Of a stretch of 54,869 nucleotides of DNA, positions 34,207 to 42,339 are shown piece after piece (position 1 is the stretch's first letter; every line of letters starts with the position of its first letter). Below the pieces are notes generated by a model. That model worked only from the letters and a program-made list of their open reading frames with translations. It searched no databases and was not told where the DNA came from. The position numbers were made by a program, and so were the translations under genes. The stretch is from Verrucomicrobiota bacterium (lineage in GTDB: Bacteria; Verrucomicrobiota; Verrucomicrobiia; Verrucomicrobiales; Akkermansiaceae): the NCBI GenBank assembly GCA_004293285.1, contig RDYF01000042.1, positions 1-54,869 on the forward strand. The letters are read 5' to 3'.

Positions 34207-35007
34207 ATGAAACGAAATCAATTCCTCCTGTGGGTGGCCTTTGGCCTCACCTTCTCTCACACAGCCTCAGCCGCAGTCTTGTTTGCCGATAACTTCACGG
34301 ATACGACTCCGGGAGATACCTACATTGTTAATGAAAACCTCGCTACTCGACAGTCAGGCTCCCAAGCGACTCAAAGCTGGACTTCTTCTGGCAATGTCCA
34401 AATTGGCAATAATAGTGTGTTTGGTGGAGATGGCAACTACCTGATGGTCGCAGACGGCGCGGCAAATGCTCGCCTAGAGAACTTATCTCTGTCTTCCACA
34501 CTCGTCGGGGCAAATGACAAGCTTGTCATTCAGTTCGATGCAGACGCGGTCGGCGATGGCGACCAGTGGATGAGTTTTATGATAAGCCCATCCTCCAATC
34601 CAGGATTGTGGCATCCAGTTGTCGGCTCGGGTGACTTCGGCATGTTGATTCGTGCCAACGGACAGATTCAAGCATTCAACAATGGTAGTGTGTTCAGCAA
34701 CATCAACAACGTGTCCCTTGCGAGTTCTGGCATCAATACGCTGACTCTTACCTTCACAGGACTTGGCGGCACCGGCTCGCCCTTCGCTGGAAATGGCACG
34801 ATGGTCAACATCTCAGATGGCACCAATTCCTGGAGCGCGAATCTCAATGCGGACTTTACTGCTGAAACCATCAGCTTTGGCAACTATGCGGCAGGGGGAC
34901 GAGGCTATGTGGACAACTTTTCGATCACCGCTGTGCCTGAGCCATCGGCTGCCTTGCTGGGCGGATTGGGTGTCCTTGGATTGCTGCGCCGTCGACGTCG
35001 CAATTAA
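34207..35007 (+). CDS. Small PEP-CTERM surface protein with lectin-like domain
   Basis: 266 residues, signal peptide MKRNQFLLWVAFGLTFSHTA cleaved near ASAAV. The mature part is one beta-sandwich resembling the N-terminal domain of the protein at 28745: both have an opening (Q/A)DxFx(D/A)T, TGSPFxGNGTxV and a closing VDNFSIT strand. The C-terminus is PEPSAALLGGLG followed by a hydrophobic segment and RRRRRN, nearly identical to the tail of the previous gene at DNA level as well. It is likely exported, anchored and sugar-binding. It shares with its upstream neighbours the 20-bp dyad operator and with the gene at 31645 the 3' terminator module. Confidence 0.85.
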   Translation: MKRNQFLLWVAFGLTFSHTASAAVLFADNFTDTTPGDTYIVNENLATRQSGSQATQSWTSSGNVQIGNNSVFGGDGNYLMVADGAANARLENLSLSSTLVGANDKLVIQFDADAVGDGDQWMSFMISPSSNPGLWHPVVGSGDFGMLIRANGQIQAFNNGSVFSNINNVSLASSGINTLTLTFTGLGGTGSPFAGNGTMVNISDGTNSWSANLNADFTAETISFGNYAAGGRGYVDNFSITAVPEPSAALLGGLGVLGLLRRRRRN

Positions 35008-35019
35008 GCTAAAAACTTT

Positions 35020-35085
35020 GCCCTAGGTGGGGCACTCTGGAAGGCGAGCTCCGTTATGGGTTTCTGGGGCTCGCCTTTCTCTTTG
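35020..35085 (+). terminator. Conserved 3' module and intrinsic terminator 2
   Basis: The small hairpin GCCC...GGGC is repeated here from 35020, inside a stretch of about 25 bp identical to that after the previous gene. The main stem is AAGGCGAGCTCC (35041-35052) with GGGGCTCGCCTT (35066-35077) and a TCTCTTTG tail. Against terminator 1, one T-A pair has become C-G and one G-C pair has become A-T. Confidence 0.85.
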
Positions 35086-35111
35086 TACGAATGCGATGTC
35101 AGGCATCTTGC

Positions 35112-36113
35112 CTAACTCAAAAAACCACCATCTTGCCTCTCGACCGAGTTACGCCGATTGCTTGATAGAACGGACACCACGCGCCAAGCAACCGGGGCAG
35201 TTTTGCACCCAGTGTTGTGGCGCGATCCCATGGTGTTGCGTGGACGAAAAGCACAACCATGGATTTCTTCTGCCAAGTTGGGCGGCAATCCGGGAATGGT
35301 GTGGAGCTTTTCCTGCTTCGACTTGTTCGAAGGAATGCTCGCTAACAAAGCCCTGGTGTAGGCGTGCTGCGGAGCTGCGAAAAGCCTCTCTCGCGGAGCC
35401 GATTCCACCACACGGCCTGCATACATGACGTGGATGTGATCGCACATCCCCGACACCACAGCGAGATCGTGCGTGATCAGAATGACCGATGTCCCCAGCT
35501 CGCGTTGTCGTTCGCGAATGAGATCCAGCACTTGCTTTTGCACAGTGACATCCAATGCCGTCGTGGGTTCATCGCAAATCAACAATTCAGGCCGAGTGAT
35601 CAAGGCCATGGCAATCATCACGCGCTGTCTCATGCCGCCGGAAAACTCATGCGGATAGCTGTGCACCCGCAGATCGGGTTGCTGAATCCCCACCTCTGCT
35701 AAGGCTGTGATCGCGCATTGCAACGCGTCTTTTTCCCTCATGCCTAGGTGCTGAACCAAGGGCTCGATCAATTGGGTCGATACTTTCAAATACGGATTCA
35801 ACGACGTCATCGGATCCTGAAAGATCATACTAATGCGCTTGCCGCGAATGCTGGCGAGCTCACGCTTGCCCGCGCGCAACAGATCCACGCCATCGAACCA
35901 TGCTTCGCCTGAGTGAATCTTTCCCGGAGGTTGCGGAATGAGACCGAGCAGGGAATAACACGTCACCGATTTCCCCGAACCGGATTCTCCCACGATGCCC
36001 AGCGTCTTGCCTTTTTCTAACGAAAAAGACACATCTTCCACAGCCCGCACCATGCCATTCCGAGTGTGAAAGCGAGTGCTGAGGTGGCGGACGTCGAGTA
36101 ACATGATGCCCAT
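35112..36113 (-). CDS. Oligopeptide ABC transporter ATP-binding protein (OppD/DppD type)
   Basis: 333 residues (a start three codons later is possible). Walker A GESGSGKS is at 42-49, Q-loop SMIFQDPMTSLNPYLKV, signature EFSGGMRQRVMIAMAL, Walker B LLICDEPTTALDVTVQ, and H-loop ITHDLAVV. The C-terminal oligopeptide extension starts YTRALLASIPS, but the cysteine motif that usually follows is incomplete (HGCAFRPRNTMG, then one more Cys), and the last 25 residues look unrelated to the family. This may be a small divergence or an old frameshift at the tail. It lies 68 bp downstream of metF in the same direction. No OppB, OppC, OppF or binding protein is present, so it is an orphan here. Confidence 0.88.
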   Translation of the reverse strand: MGIMLLDVRHLSTRFHTRNGMVRAVEDVSFSLEKGKTLGIVGESGSGKSVTCYSLLGLIPQPPGKIHSGEAWFDGVDLLRAGKRELASIRGKRISMIFQDPMTSLNPYLKVSTQLIEPLVQHLGMREKDALQCAITALAEVGIQQPDLRVHSYPHEFSGGMRQRVMIAMALITRPELLICDEPTTALDVTVQKQVLDLIRERQRELGTSVILITHDLAVVSGMCDHIHVMYAGRVVESAPRERLFAAPQHAYTRALLASIPSNKSKQEKLHTIPGLPPNLAEEIHGCAFRPRNTMGSRHNTGCKTAPVAWRVVSVLSSNRRNSVERQDGGFLS

Positions 36114-36181
36114 TCAAGCATCCCGCATTCCACATCGCAAATGCAAAGTGGCAGCATCACGCCTCGACAAGCAAATCGACC

Positions 36182-37084
36182 TCAGAGCCCCAAGCCCATG
36201 CCGAGACTTTGATAGATCTGCTTGGTCGCACTGCTCTTGTTCAGCGTGTAAAAATGCAGGCCATCCACCCCTTCATCGAGCAATTCACTGCACTGCTGCG
36301 CGGCATAGTGGATGCCGATTTTTTCCACCGCCTCGGGTTCATCATGAGCTCGTGCCAACGCGCGCAACAATTTCGCCGGGTAGCGTGCACCCGCCGCGAG
36401 TTCGGCCATGCGCTTCATCGACGACAGCGAGGTCACAGGCATGATGCCCGCGATCATCGGCAGATCAATTCCCGCAAGCGCACAGCGATCGCGAAAATCG
36501 AGGAAATCGTGATTGTCAAAAAACAACTGCGTGCAAATGTAATCGGCACCTTCCGCGCATTTGGCCTTGAGGTGATCCATTTCCAACAAACGGTTCGGCG
36601 TTGCCGGATGTCCTTCCGGAAAACCCGCCACACCAATGCCAAATCCGCCGAGCGGATGACGGCCTGATTCATTGAACTCGCGAATGAAACGCACCAAGTC
36701 ACTGGCGTAACGGAAATCGCCCTGCGACCAATCGTAGTCGACCTGCTGACGCGGAGGATCGCCACGCAGCGCCAGAATGTTGCACACGCCCAAGGCGGCG
36801 TAGCGCAAGAGAATTTGCTCTACCTCGGCCTTGGTGTGACCCACACAGGTCAAGTGCGGAATCGGCGGAATGGCCGTGGTTTCTTTCACCCGCGCCACCA
36901 GTTGATGCGTCAGCTCGCGCGTGCCTCCGCCCGCGCCGTAGGTGATCGAGACAAAGGACGGTGCCAAAGGCTCGAGCTCGCGAATCGTTTGATACAATTC
37001 TTCCGCACTCGCTTCGGTGCGAGCAGGAAAAAACTCGAAAGAGAAACTGGGTTTCTGCTGTTGGAGGATATCGCGAATGTGCAT
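36182..37084 (-). CDS. metF: 5,10-Methylenetetrahydrofolate reductase
   Basis: 300 residues from the ATG giving MHIRDILQQQ; an ATG five codons upstream is an alternative. It reduces methylene-THF to methyl-THF with a flavin, feeding methionine synthesis. Conserved segments are FSFEFFPARTE, SITYGAGGGTRE, HLTCVGHTKAE, NILALRGDPP, a GVAGFPEGHP loop, and CTQLFFDNHDFLDFRDRC, all typical of the bacterial TIM-barrel enzyme. Length matches E. coli MetF. It is divergent from the EF-hand gene at 37193 and followed by the orphan oppD-type gene. No S-box or other riboswitch is recognisable in the 108 bp upstream. Confidence 0.95.
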   Translation of the reverse strand: MHIRDILQQQKPSFSFEFFPARTEASAEELYQTIRELEPLAPSFVSITYGAGGGTRELTHQLVARVKETTAIPPIPHLTCVGHTKAEVEQILLRYAALGVCNILALRGDPPRQQVDYDWSQGDFRYASDLVRFIREFNESGRHPLGGFGIGVAGFPEGHPATPNRLLEMDHLKAKCAEGADYICTQLFFDNHDFLDFRDRCALAGIDLPMIAGIMPVTSLSSMKRMAELAAGARYPAKLLRALARAHDEPEAVEKIGIHYAAQQCSELLDEGVDGLHFYTLNKSSATKQIYQSLGMGLGL

Positions 37085-37192
37085 GTCTGCCCCGAGCATG
37101 GCACAGGTCGCATCGGCAATAAAGCGACAATTTTGTAAAAGCTCCGCAACTTCTGTCGCGTCTTTCGGTTGGAAAAAGGGAATCTTCTCACC

Positions 37193-38044
37193 ATGAAAGC
37201 ATCCATCCTCACTCTCACCGGTGTTCTTCTCGCCACTGCCGGAGCCCAAGAACCCGAGCGCCCTCAAGTCCCCCAGCGCCCACCACAGCAGGAAGCGAAA
37301 CGCGGCCCTAAGCCAGGTGGCGATTTTTGGAAAAAAGCCGATGCGAATGACGACAAAGTCATTTCCCGCGAGGAGTTTCTCGCCCTGCCGCGCATCGCAA
37401 AATTGCCGCAAGAAAAACAAGACAAAATTTTTGGCCGACTCGACAAAAATGGCAATGGCACGCTCGAAGGCCCAGAACTGCGCCCCGCTCAGCCACCTCA
37501 TGGACCCAAGAATCAGGAGGGTCGCGGCGGCAAACGGGGTGGCATCATGCCTCGCATCGCCGAGCTGGATCTCGACAAAGATCGCAAAATTTCATTCGAA
37601 GAATTCACCAAAGCCCCAATGATTGCCAAGCTGCCCGAGGAACGTCAGCGCAAGATGTTTGAGAACATGGATCGCAATGACGATGGCTTCCTCAGCCCCG
37701 AAGACCGACCCGCCCAAGGTCCTGGACCACGCCGCGACGGACCTCCCATGGGACCGAAAGTTTTGGAGCGTCTCGATGTCAATAAGGATCAAGTACTCGA
37801 TTTCTCCGAGTTCCAGAAATTTCCTCCCGTCGCCCAGTTGAGCGAGGACGAACAGGAAGACCGATTCCAGAAAATCGACGCCAACAGCGATGGCAAAATC
37901 GATGCCCCCGAGTGGAAGAAGCATCTCGAAACCATGGGCGGCCCCGATCGCAAGCCCAAGCGTCCTGCTGCCGAGGGCAAAAAAACCAAGCCCACTCCCG
38001 AGCCGGCTCCACAGCCCGCGCCGATGGACGAGGAAATGGAATAA
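37193..38044 (+). CDS. Secreted calcium-binding protein with six EF-hand-like loops
   Basis: 283 residues with a signal peptide (MKASILTLTGVLLATAGAQ). Six loops are visible: DANDDKVISREE, DKNGNGTLEGPE, DLDKDRKISFEE, DRNDDGFLSPED, DVNKDQVLDFSE and DANSDGKIDAPE. The third and fifth lack the central Gly and may bind Ca2+ weakly. A twofold internal repeat (FLALPRIAKLPQEKQDKIF and FTKAPMIAKLPEERQRKMF, then FQKFPPVAQLSEDEQEDRF) shows growth by duplication of an EF-hand pair. Pro/Lys-rich linkers and tail are disordered. It resembles the EF-hand protein at 14740 in general design. The gene is divergent from metF and convergent with rsmE. Confidence 0.85.
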   Translation: MKASILTLTGVLLATAGAQEPERPQVPQRPPQQEAKRGPKPGGDFWKKADANDDKVISREEFLALPRIAKLPQEKQDKIFGRLDKNGNGTLEGPELRPAQPPHGPKNQEGRGGKRGGIMPRIAELDLDKDRKISFEEFTKAPMIAKLPEERQRKMFENMDRNDDGFLSPEDRPAQGPGPRRDGPPMGPKVLERLDVNKDQVLDFSEFQKFPPVAQLSEDEQEDRFQKIDANSDGKIDAPEWKKHLETMGGPDRKPKRPAAEGKKTKPTPEPAPQPAPMDEEME

Positions 38045-38050
38045 ACCGCT

Positions 38051-38773
38051 CTAACCAAAATGGCAGCGCAGGGCCGAGAGCACCAACAGCGCTGCCGTTT
38101 CGCAACGCAAAACCAAGGGTCCTAAGGTCGCAGGCTGATAGCCATCAGCCAGCGCCGCAGCCGTTTCTTCTTCGGAAAAATCTCCTTCTGGACCAATCAA
38201 AATGGTCACGGTTTCCGGCATCGCAAATGATTCCATCACCTGCCGCAAGGGCCGTGCACCCTCGGCCAAGGAGGCGATCACCTTGGCCCCTGCGCGCGAC
38301 TCCGCTAAAAAGTGCTTCATCGTGACAGGCGTCGCCACTTCAGGCAACCACGTCTGACCGCACTGCTTGCAGGCTTCCAGCGCGATCTTCTGCCACTTCT
38401 CGGCTTTTTTCTCGGCTTCTGATGCATCGTATTTCACGACCGTATGACGTGTCATCAGGGGGACAATGTGAGAGACGCCGAGTTCGACCGACTTTTCGAT
38501 CACCCAGTCCATGGTCTTCCCCTTCGGCACTGCCGCCGCCAGCACCAGCGCAGGATGCGGTCGCGGCAGGTGCTGGATCTCACCAATTTCTAACGATACT
38601 TCTTGCTTGCGCACTTGCGTCAGACGCGCCTGAGCTCGACGTCCCTGACCATCGAACACCTCGATCACATCGCCCGCTTGGTAACGCAGCACTTGCGCGC
38701 AGTGGCGCGATTCTTCGTCCGGCAAGTGCGTGGCGCTTTGCCACGATGCTGCGGGTAAAAAAAATCGCGCCAT
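38051..38773 (-). CDS. rsmE: 16S rRNA (uracil1498-N3)-methyltransferase
   Basis: 240 residues with the PUA-like N-terminal part (LPDEESRHCAQVLRYQAGDVIEVFDGQG) and the SPOUT methyltransferase knot: VIEKSVELGVSHIVPLMTRHTV, WQKIALEACKQCGQTWLPE, and the SAM-binding ILIGPEGDFSEEE with LGPLVLRCETAALLVLSAL. It modifies U1498 of 16S rRNA using S-adenosylmethionine. It is last in the minus-strand run leuA-grpE-dnaJ-rsmE, 14 bp after dnaJ; a dnaJ-rsmE (or prmA-rsmE) link is common in bacteria. It converges with the EF-hand gene, leaving 6 bp between stops. Confidence 0.95.
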   Translation of the reverse strand: MARFFLPAASWQSATHLPDEESRHCAQVLRYQAGDVIEVFDGQGRRAQARLTQVRKQEVSLEIGEIQHLPRPHPALVLAAAVPKGKTMDWVIEKSVELGVSHIVPLMTRHTVVKYDASEAEKKAEKWQKIALEACKQCGQTWLPEVATPVTMKHFLAESRAGAKVIASLAEGARPLRQVMESFAMPETVTILIGPEGDFSEEETAAALADGYQPATLGPLVLRCETAALLVLSALRCHFG

Positions 38774-38787
38774 CTGCTTCGCTCGCG

Positions 38788-39927
38788 TTAGAGTTCGAAA
38801 AAGCGTTTCGCCTTCTGGAAAAATCCTTCTTCCATCGGCTTATTGCTTTCTCCAATCGACTCCCCGAAAGCCCGCAGTTTCTCTTGTTGCTCTGCATTCA
38901 GCTTGGTCGGCACTTCCACTTGCAAGGTCACGTGCAAGTCACCACGACGACCGCTTTGCAAGCGCGGCATGCCTTTTTCTTTCAGTCGGAATGTCGTATC
39001 ACCCTGCGTGCCAGGAGGCACCTTAATCGATGCCTGCCCGTCCAGTGTCGGCACTTTCGCCTCGCCACCAAGTGCGGCGGTGACAAAGGAAATCGGCACT
39101 TCGCAGAGCAAGTCATCGCCATCGCGCTCGAACATTTCATGACGCTTGATGACCACAAACACATAGAGATCGCCCGAGGGACCGCCGCGCAGTCCGGCAT
39201 CGCCGTGACCCGTGGAACGCAGGCGCGTGCCGGTATCGACACCAGCCGGTATGCGAATCTTCACGCGCGTTTCTTTTTGCACGCGACCCTCGCCATGGCA
39301 TGCATCGCAGGGATCGGAAATCAATTCGCCCGTACCATGACAAGTCGGACATTCCATTTGCTGGACAAAAATGCCCGCTTGTCGCGCAACCACACCGCGG
39401 CCCCCGCAGGTATGGCATTTTTTGGTACCCGAACCACTTTTCGATCCCGTCGAATGACAGCTTTCGCACGAAACATAGCGCTCGATCTGCAATTCTTTTT
39501 CAACGCCACGAGCCGCTTCTTCGAGAGTCAGCTCGAGATCATAACGCAAGTCGCTACCACGCTGCTTGGCGCTCTTGCGCCGACCGCCACCACCGCCGAA
39601 CATGTCTTCAAAGCCGCCACCAAAGGCACCGCCAAAGACTTCGCGGAAGAGATCCATCGGATCGTGAAAGCCACCACCGCCTCCACCGCCACCCGGGCCG
39701 CTGAAGGCTTGGTGTCCATAGCGATCGTAAGCCGCGCGCTTGTCTTCATTGCTCAGCACGTCGTAAGCTTCACCCAATTCCTTGAACTTTTCTTCCGCCG
39801 CAGCGTCGCCCTGATTTTTGTCAGGATGCCATTTCATCGCCAACTTGCGATAGGCTTTCTTGATCTCATCGGCCGAGGCCGAACGACTGACGCCGAGCAC
39901 TTCGTAATAATCGCGTTTTTCCGCCAT
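38788..39927 (-). CDS. dnaJ: Chaperone DnaJ
   Basis: 379 residues with all domains of a type I Hsp40: J domain with HPD in KWHPDKNQ (near 33-36), a Gly/Phe-rich linker ([16 protein letters not shown]), four zinc-finger repeats ([32 protein letters not shown]), and the substrate-binding C-terminal domains ([36 protein letters not shown]). It stimulates DnaK ATPase and delivers substrates in the cytoplasm. It lies 6 bp downstream of grpE, so the two are co-expressed. dnaK itself is not in the window. The first zinc repeat has S for the usual G (CxxCHSTG). Confidence 0.97.
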   Translation of the reverse strand: MAEKRDYYEVLGVSRSASADEIKKAYRKLAMKWHPDKNQGDAAAEEKFKELGEAYDVLSNEDKRAAYDRYGHQAFSGPGGGGGGGGFHDPMDLFREVFGGAFGGGFEDMFGGGGGRRKSAKQRGSDLRYDLELTLEEAARGVEKELQIERYVSCESCHSTGSKSGSGTKKCHTCGGRGVVARQAGIFVQQMECPTCHGTGELISDPCDACHGEGRVQKETRVKIRIPAGVDTGTRLRSTGHGDAGLRGGPSGDLYVFVVIKRHEMFERDGDDLLCEVPISFVTAALGGEAKVPTLDGQASIKVPPGTQGDTTFRLKEKGMPRLQSGRRGDLHVTLQVEVPTKLNAEQQEKLRAFGESIGESNKPMEEGFFQKAKRFFEL

Positions 39928-39933
39928 ATCGTT

Positions 39934-40482
39934 TTATCCTTCGGATGATTCAGATGCTTTTGCAACCACCACATTGGCGGGACGCAACAATCTCTCGCGC
40001 AAACGGAAACCCCGACGCAACACGCGGACGATGGTTCCGGGAGCATGCTCGGTGCTGACTTCTTCGCTCACAGCTTCGTGCAAATTCGGATCGAAGGCGG
40101 TATGCAAAGCCACCACTTCCTCGACGCCTTGCTGGCTCAAGAATTCGCTGAACTGCTTGCGCACCATGTCCATGCCGATGTAGATCATCGAACTGGAATC
40201 CTGCGCCGCGGCCATCATGCCCATCTCAAAATTGTCGAGAATGGGAATCAATTGCTCGAGCAAGTCCTGATTGCCAAATCGCACCGCTTCTTCGCGTTCG
40301 CGCGCCACGCGCTTGCGAAAGTTATCAAAGTCGGCGGCGGTGCGCACTGCGAGATCACGCCAGCGCGCTACCTCATCGGCCATGGCTTGCGAGGCTTCTC
40401 CGGCCTCTTGCTCTTCCGTCGGATCGACGGTGGGATCTTCGGGCACTTCTGCTTCTGTCGTTGTCTTTGGTTCTTCGCTCAT
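39934..40482 (-). CDS. grpE: Nucleotide exchange factor GrpE
   Basis: 182 residues: an acidic, disordered N-terminus (TTTEAEVPEDPTVDPTEEQEAGE), a long coiled coil (WRDLAVRTAADFDNFRKRVAREREEAVRFG), and the beta domain (IYIGMDMVRKQFSEFLSQQGVEEV, FDPNLHEAVSEEVS, GTIVRVLRRGFRLRERLLRPANVVVAK). It releases ADP from DnaK. It is placed 25 bp after leuA and 6 bp before dnaJ on the same strand. No CIRCE element (TTAGCACTC-N9-GAGTGCTAA) is visible near it, so heat-shock control by HrcA is not supported from this window. Confidence 0.96.
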   Translation of the reverse strand: MSEEPKTTTEAEVPEDPTVDPTEEQEAGEASQAMADEVARWRDLAVRTAADFDNFRKRVAREREEAVRFGNQDLLEQLIPILDNFEMGMMAAAQDSSSMIYIGMDMVRKQFSEFLSQQGVEEVVALHTAFDPNLHEAVSEEVSTEHAPGTIVRVLRRGFRLRERLLRPANVVVAKASESSEG

Positions 40483-40507
40483 ACGTTCGTATTTCTACTA
40501 GGGAAAA

Positions 40508-42223
40508 TCATTTCGTCAAATCCGCCGCGCCGTCTTTTTCACCGTGCAACAAGTTCCACGCACTCACGAGCGCGCGCAATCCGGCCATCTCGATCGAGTC
40601 ATCGATGCCCGCACCCCACAGCAATCGACCATCCGCCGCTTGCAGTTGCACATACGCCGCCGCCGAAGCATCGGAACCACCGCGCACCGCGTGCGAACGA
40701 TAATCGGTTACTTTGAAATCTTTCAATCCCGCACTTTCCAGCGCATGCACAAAGGCATTGATCGGTCCATTGCCACGACCCACCAATTGCTGTTCTTGCT
40801 GTCGATAACGAATCGTGGTCCGACACTCCACCACTCCGCGTTCTTCGGTCAAATGCACCAGTTCATACTCCACCAAGTCCAGCGGCTCAGCGACATTGGC
40901 AAAGTGCTGATGAAAAGCCGCGCCAATCTCTTCAGCAGTCATCTCGCGGCCCCAGCGGTCGGCGAGATCGTAAATGAACTTACCAACCTGCGGATGCATG
41001 GTTTTGGGCAAATCGAGGCCGTGTTCGCGGTCCAAGATGTAGGCCACACCGCCTTTGCCCGACTGCGAATTGATGCGAATGATCGCTTCATAACTACGAC
41101 CCAGATCTTGCGGATCGATGGTCAAATACGGCACCGCCCAAGGCACATCGCTGCGCTCGGCGCACTCGCGATCTCGCAAATCGAGACCTTTTTTGATGGC
41201 ATCCTGGTGCGACCCCGAAAAGGCGGTGAACACCAATTCGCCCGCGTAAGGCTGACGCTCCGGCACGACCAATCGACAGCAGCGTTCATACACTTCGCGT
41301 ATCGCCGCAAGATCGGAAAAGTCTAAGCCTGTTTCAATGCCGTGGCTGTTCATGTTCAATGCCACCGTCACGATGTCGAGATTGCCCGTGCGCTCGCCAT
41401 TGCCAAACAAGGTGCCTTCCACGCGATCCGCGCCTGCCAGCAAGCCGAGCTCGGTCGCTGCCGTGCCCGTGCCGCGATCGTTGTGCGTGTGCAAGGAAAT
41501 GATCACGCTGTCGCGATGCCGCACATGCCGACACATCCACTCGATCTGATCGGCATGCACATTGGGCAAACACCACTCGACGGTGTTCGGCAGGTTGAGA
41601 ATGATCTTTTTTTCCGGTGTCGGCTGCCAGACATCCATCACCGCGTGACAGCAATCGAGCGCAAAGTCCAATTCGGTGTCGCTGAAGCTTTCCGGCGAAT
41701 ACTGAAAAGTCCACTGCGTTTCCGAAGCCAAGGCCGCGTATTGCGCCACCCACTTTGCACCTTGCACCGCGATGGCCTTGGTGTCCTCGCGCGAGGCCCC
41801 ATGAAAGGTCACGCGACGCTGCAAAGTGCTGGTCGGGTTGTACAAATGCACAATCGCCTGTTTCGCTCCGCGCAGACTTTCGTAGCTCTTCTGAATCAAA
41901 TGCTCGCGTGCTTGCACCAAGACCTGAATCGTCACGTCCGAAGGAATGCGGTTCTCTTCGATCAATCGACGCACGAAATGAAATTCGGTATCGGATGCCG
42001 AGGGAAAGCCGACTTCGATCTGCTTGAAGCCGACGCGCACCAATAAGTCAAAAAATTCCAGCTTCTCCTCCACCGACATCGGCGTGGGCAGCGCTTGGTT
42101 GCCATCGCGTAGATCCACCGAGCACCAAATCGGAGCTTTTTCGATGGATCGATCCGGCCACGTGCGATCCGGCAAAGCGACCGGAGCGAAGGGACGATAT
42201 TTCGTGATGGAAGACGCTTTCAT
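40508..42223 (-). CDS. leuA: 2-Isopropylmalate synthase (long LeuA2 form)
   Basis: 571 residues. It condenses acetyl-CoA with 2-oxoisovalerate as the first step of leucine synthesis. CSVDLRDGNQAL carries the metal Asp and catalytic Arg, and SLHTHNDRGTG supplies the metal histidines. SGSHQDAIKKGLD and the C-terminal LeuA dimer/regulatory domain (TTIRYRQQEQQLVGRGNGPINAFVHALE, YVQLQAADGRLLWGAGIDDSIEMA) are those of the yeast-like class found in Actinobacteria and many Verrucomicrobia. It leads the run leuA-grpE-dnaJ-rsmE, an unusual pairing of leucine synthesis with chaperone genes. No leucine-rich leader peptide or T-box is visible upstream. Confidence 0.96.
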   Translation of the reverse strand: MKASSITKYRPFAPVALPDRTWPDRSIEKAPIWCSVDLRDGNQALPTPMSVEEKLEFFDLLVRVGFKQIEVGFPSASDTEFHFVRRLIEENRIPSDVTIQVLVQAREHLIQKSYESLRGAKQAIVHLYNPTSTLQRRVTFHGASREDTKAIAVQGAKWVAQYAALASETQWTFQYSPESFSDTELDFALDCCHAVMDVWQPTPEKKIILNLPNTVEWCLPNVHADQIEWMCRHVRHRDSVIISLHTHNDRGTGTAATELGLLAGADRVEGTLFGNGERTGNLDIVTVALNMNSHGIETGLDFSDLAAIREVYERCCRLVVPERQPYAGELVFTAFSGSHQDAIKKGLDLRDRECAERSDVPWAVPYLTIDPQDLGRSYEAIIRINSQSGKGGVAYILDREHGLDLPKTMHPQVGKFIYDLADRWGREMTAEEIGAAFHQHFANVAEPLDLVEYELVHLTEERGVVECRTTIRYRQQEQQLVGRGNGPINAFVHALESAGLKDFKVTDYRSHAVRGGSDASAAAYVQLQAADGRLLWGAGIDDSIEMAGLRALVSAWNLLHGEKDGAADLTK

Positions 42224-42235
42224 AACGGGGCAGCA

Positions 42236-42263
42236 ACCCTAGCCGTTGACTTTTTGCTGTCAA
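42236..42263 (-). promoter_or_regulatory. Candidate sigma70-type promoter for leuA
   Basis: On the minus strand TTGACA (42258-42263) is followed after 16 bp by TAGGGT (42236-42241). The predicted start would leave a very short leader before the ATG at 42223, so it is a weak candidate. Confidence 0.3.
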
Positions 42264-42339
42264 GGATTGTCCCAAGGTTGATTGCGTCGACACCAGGTCA
42301 TCGCCTCATCTCTCGATGACTTGATGAAGAAAAACATTC

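Noticed and set aside
38422..39948. Long plus-strand ORF (508 codons) across dnaJ
   Set aside because: It lies antisense to a fully conserved dnaJ and rsmE; its translation has no recognisable motif and reflects codon bias on the other strand.
42224..42339. Leucine leader peptide, T-box or riboswitch upstream of leuA
   Set aside because: No run of Leu codons, no T-box core and too little space between the candidate promoter and the ATG.
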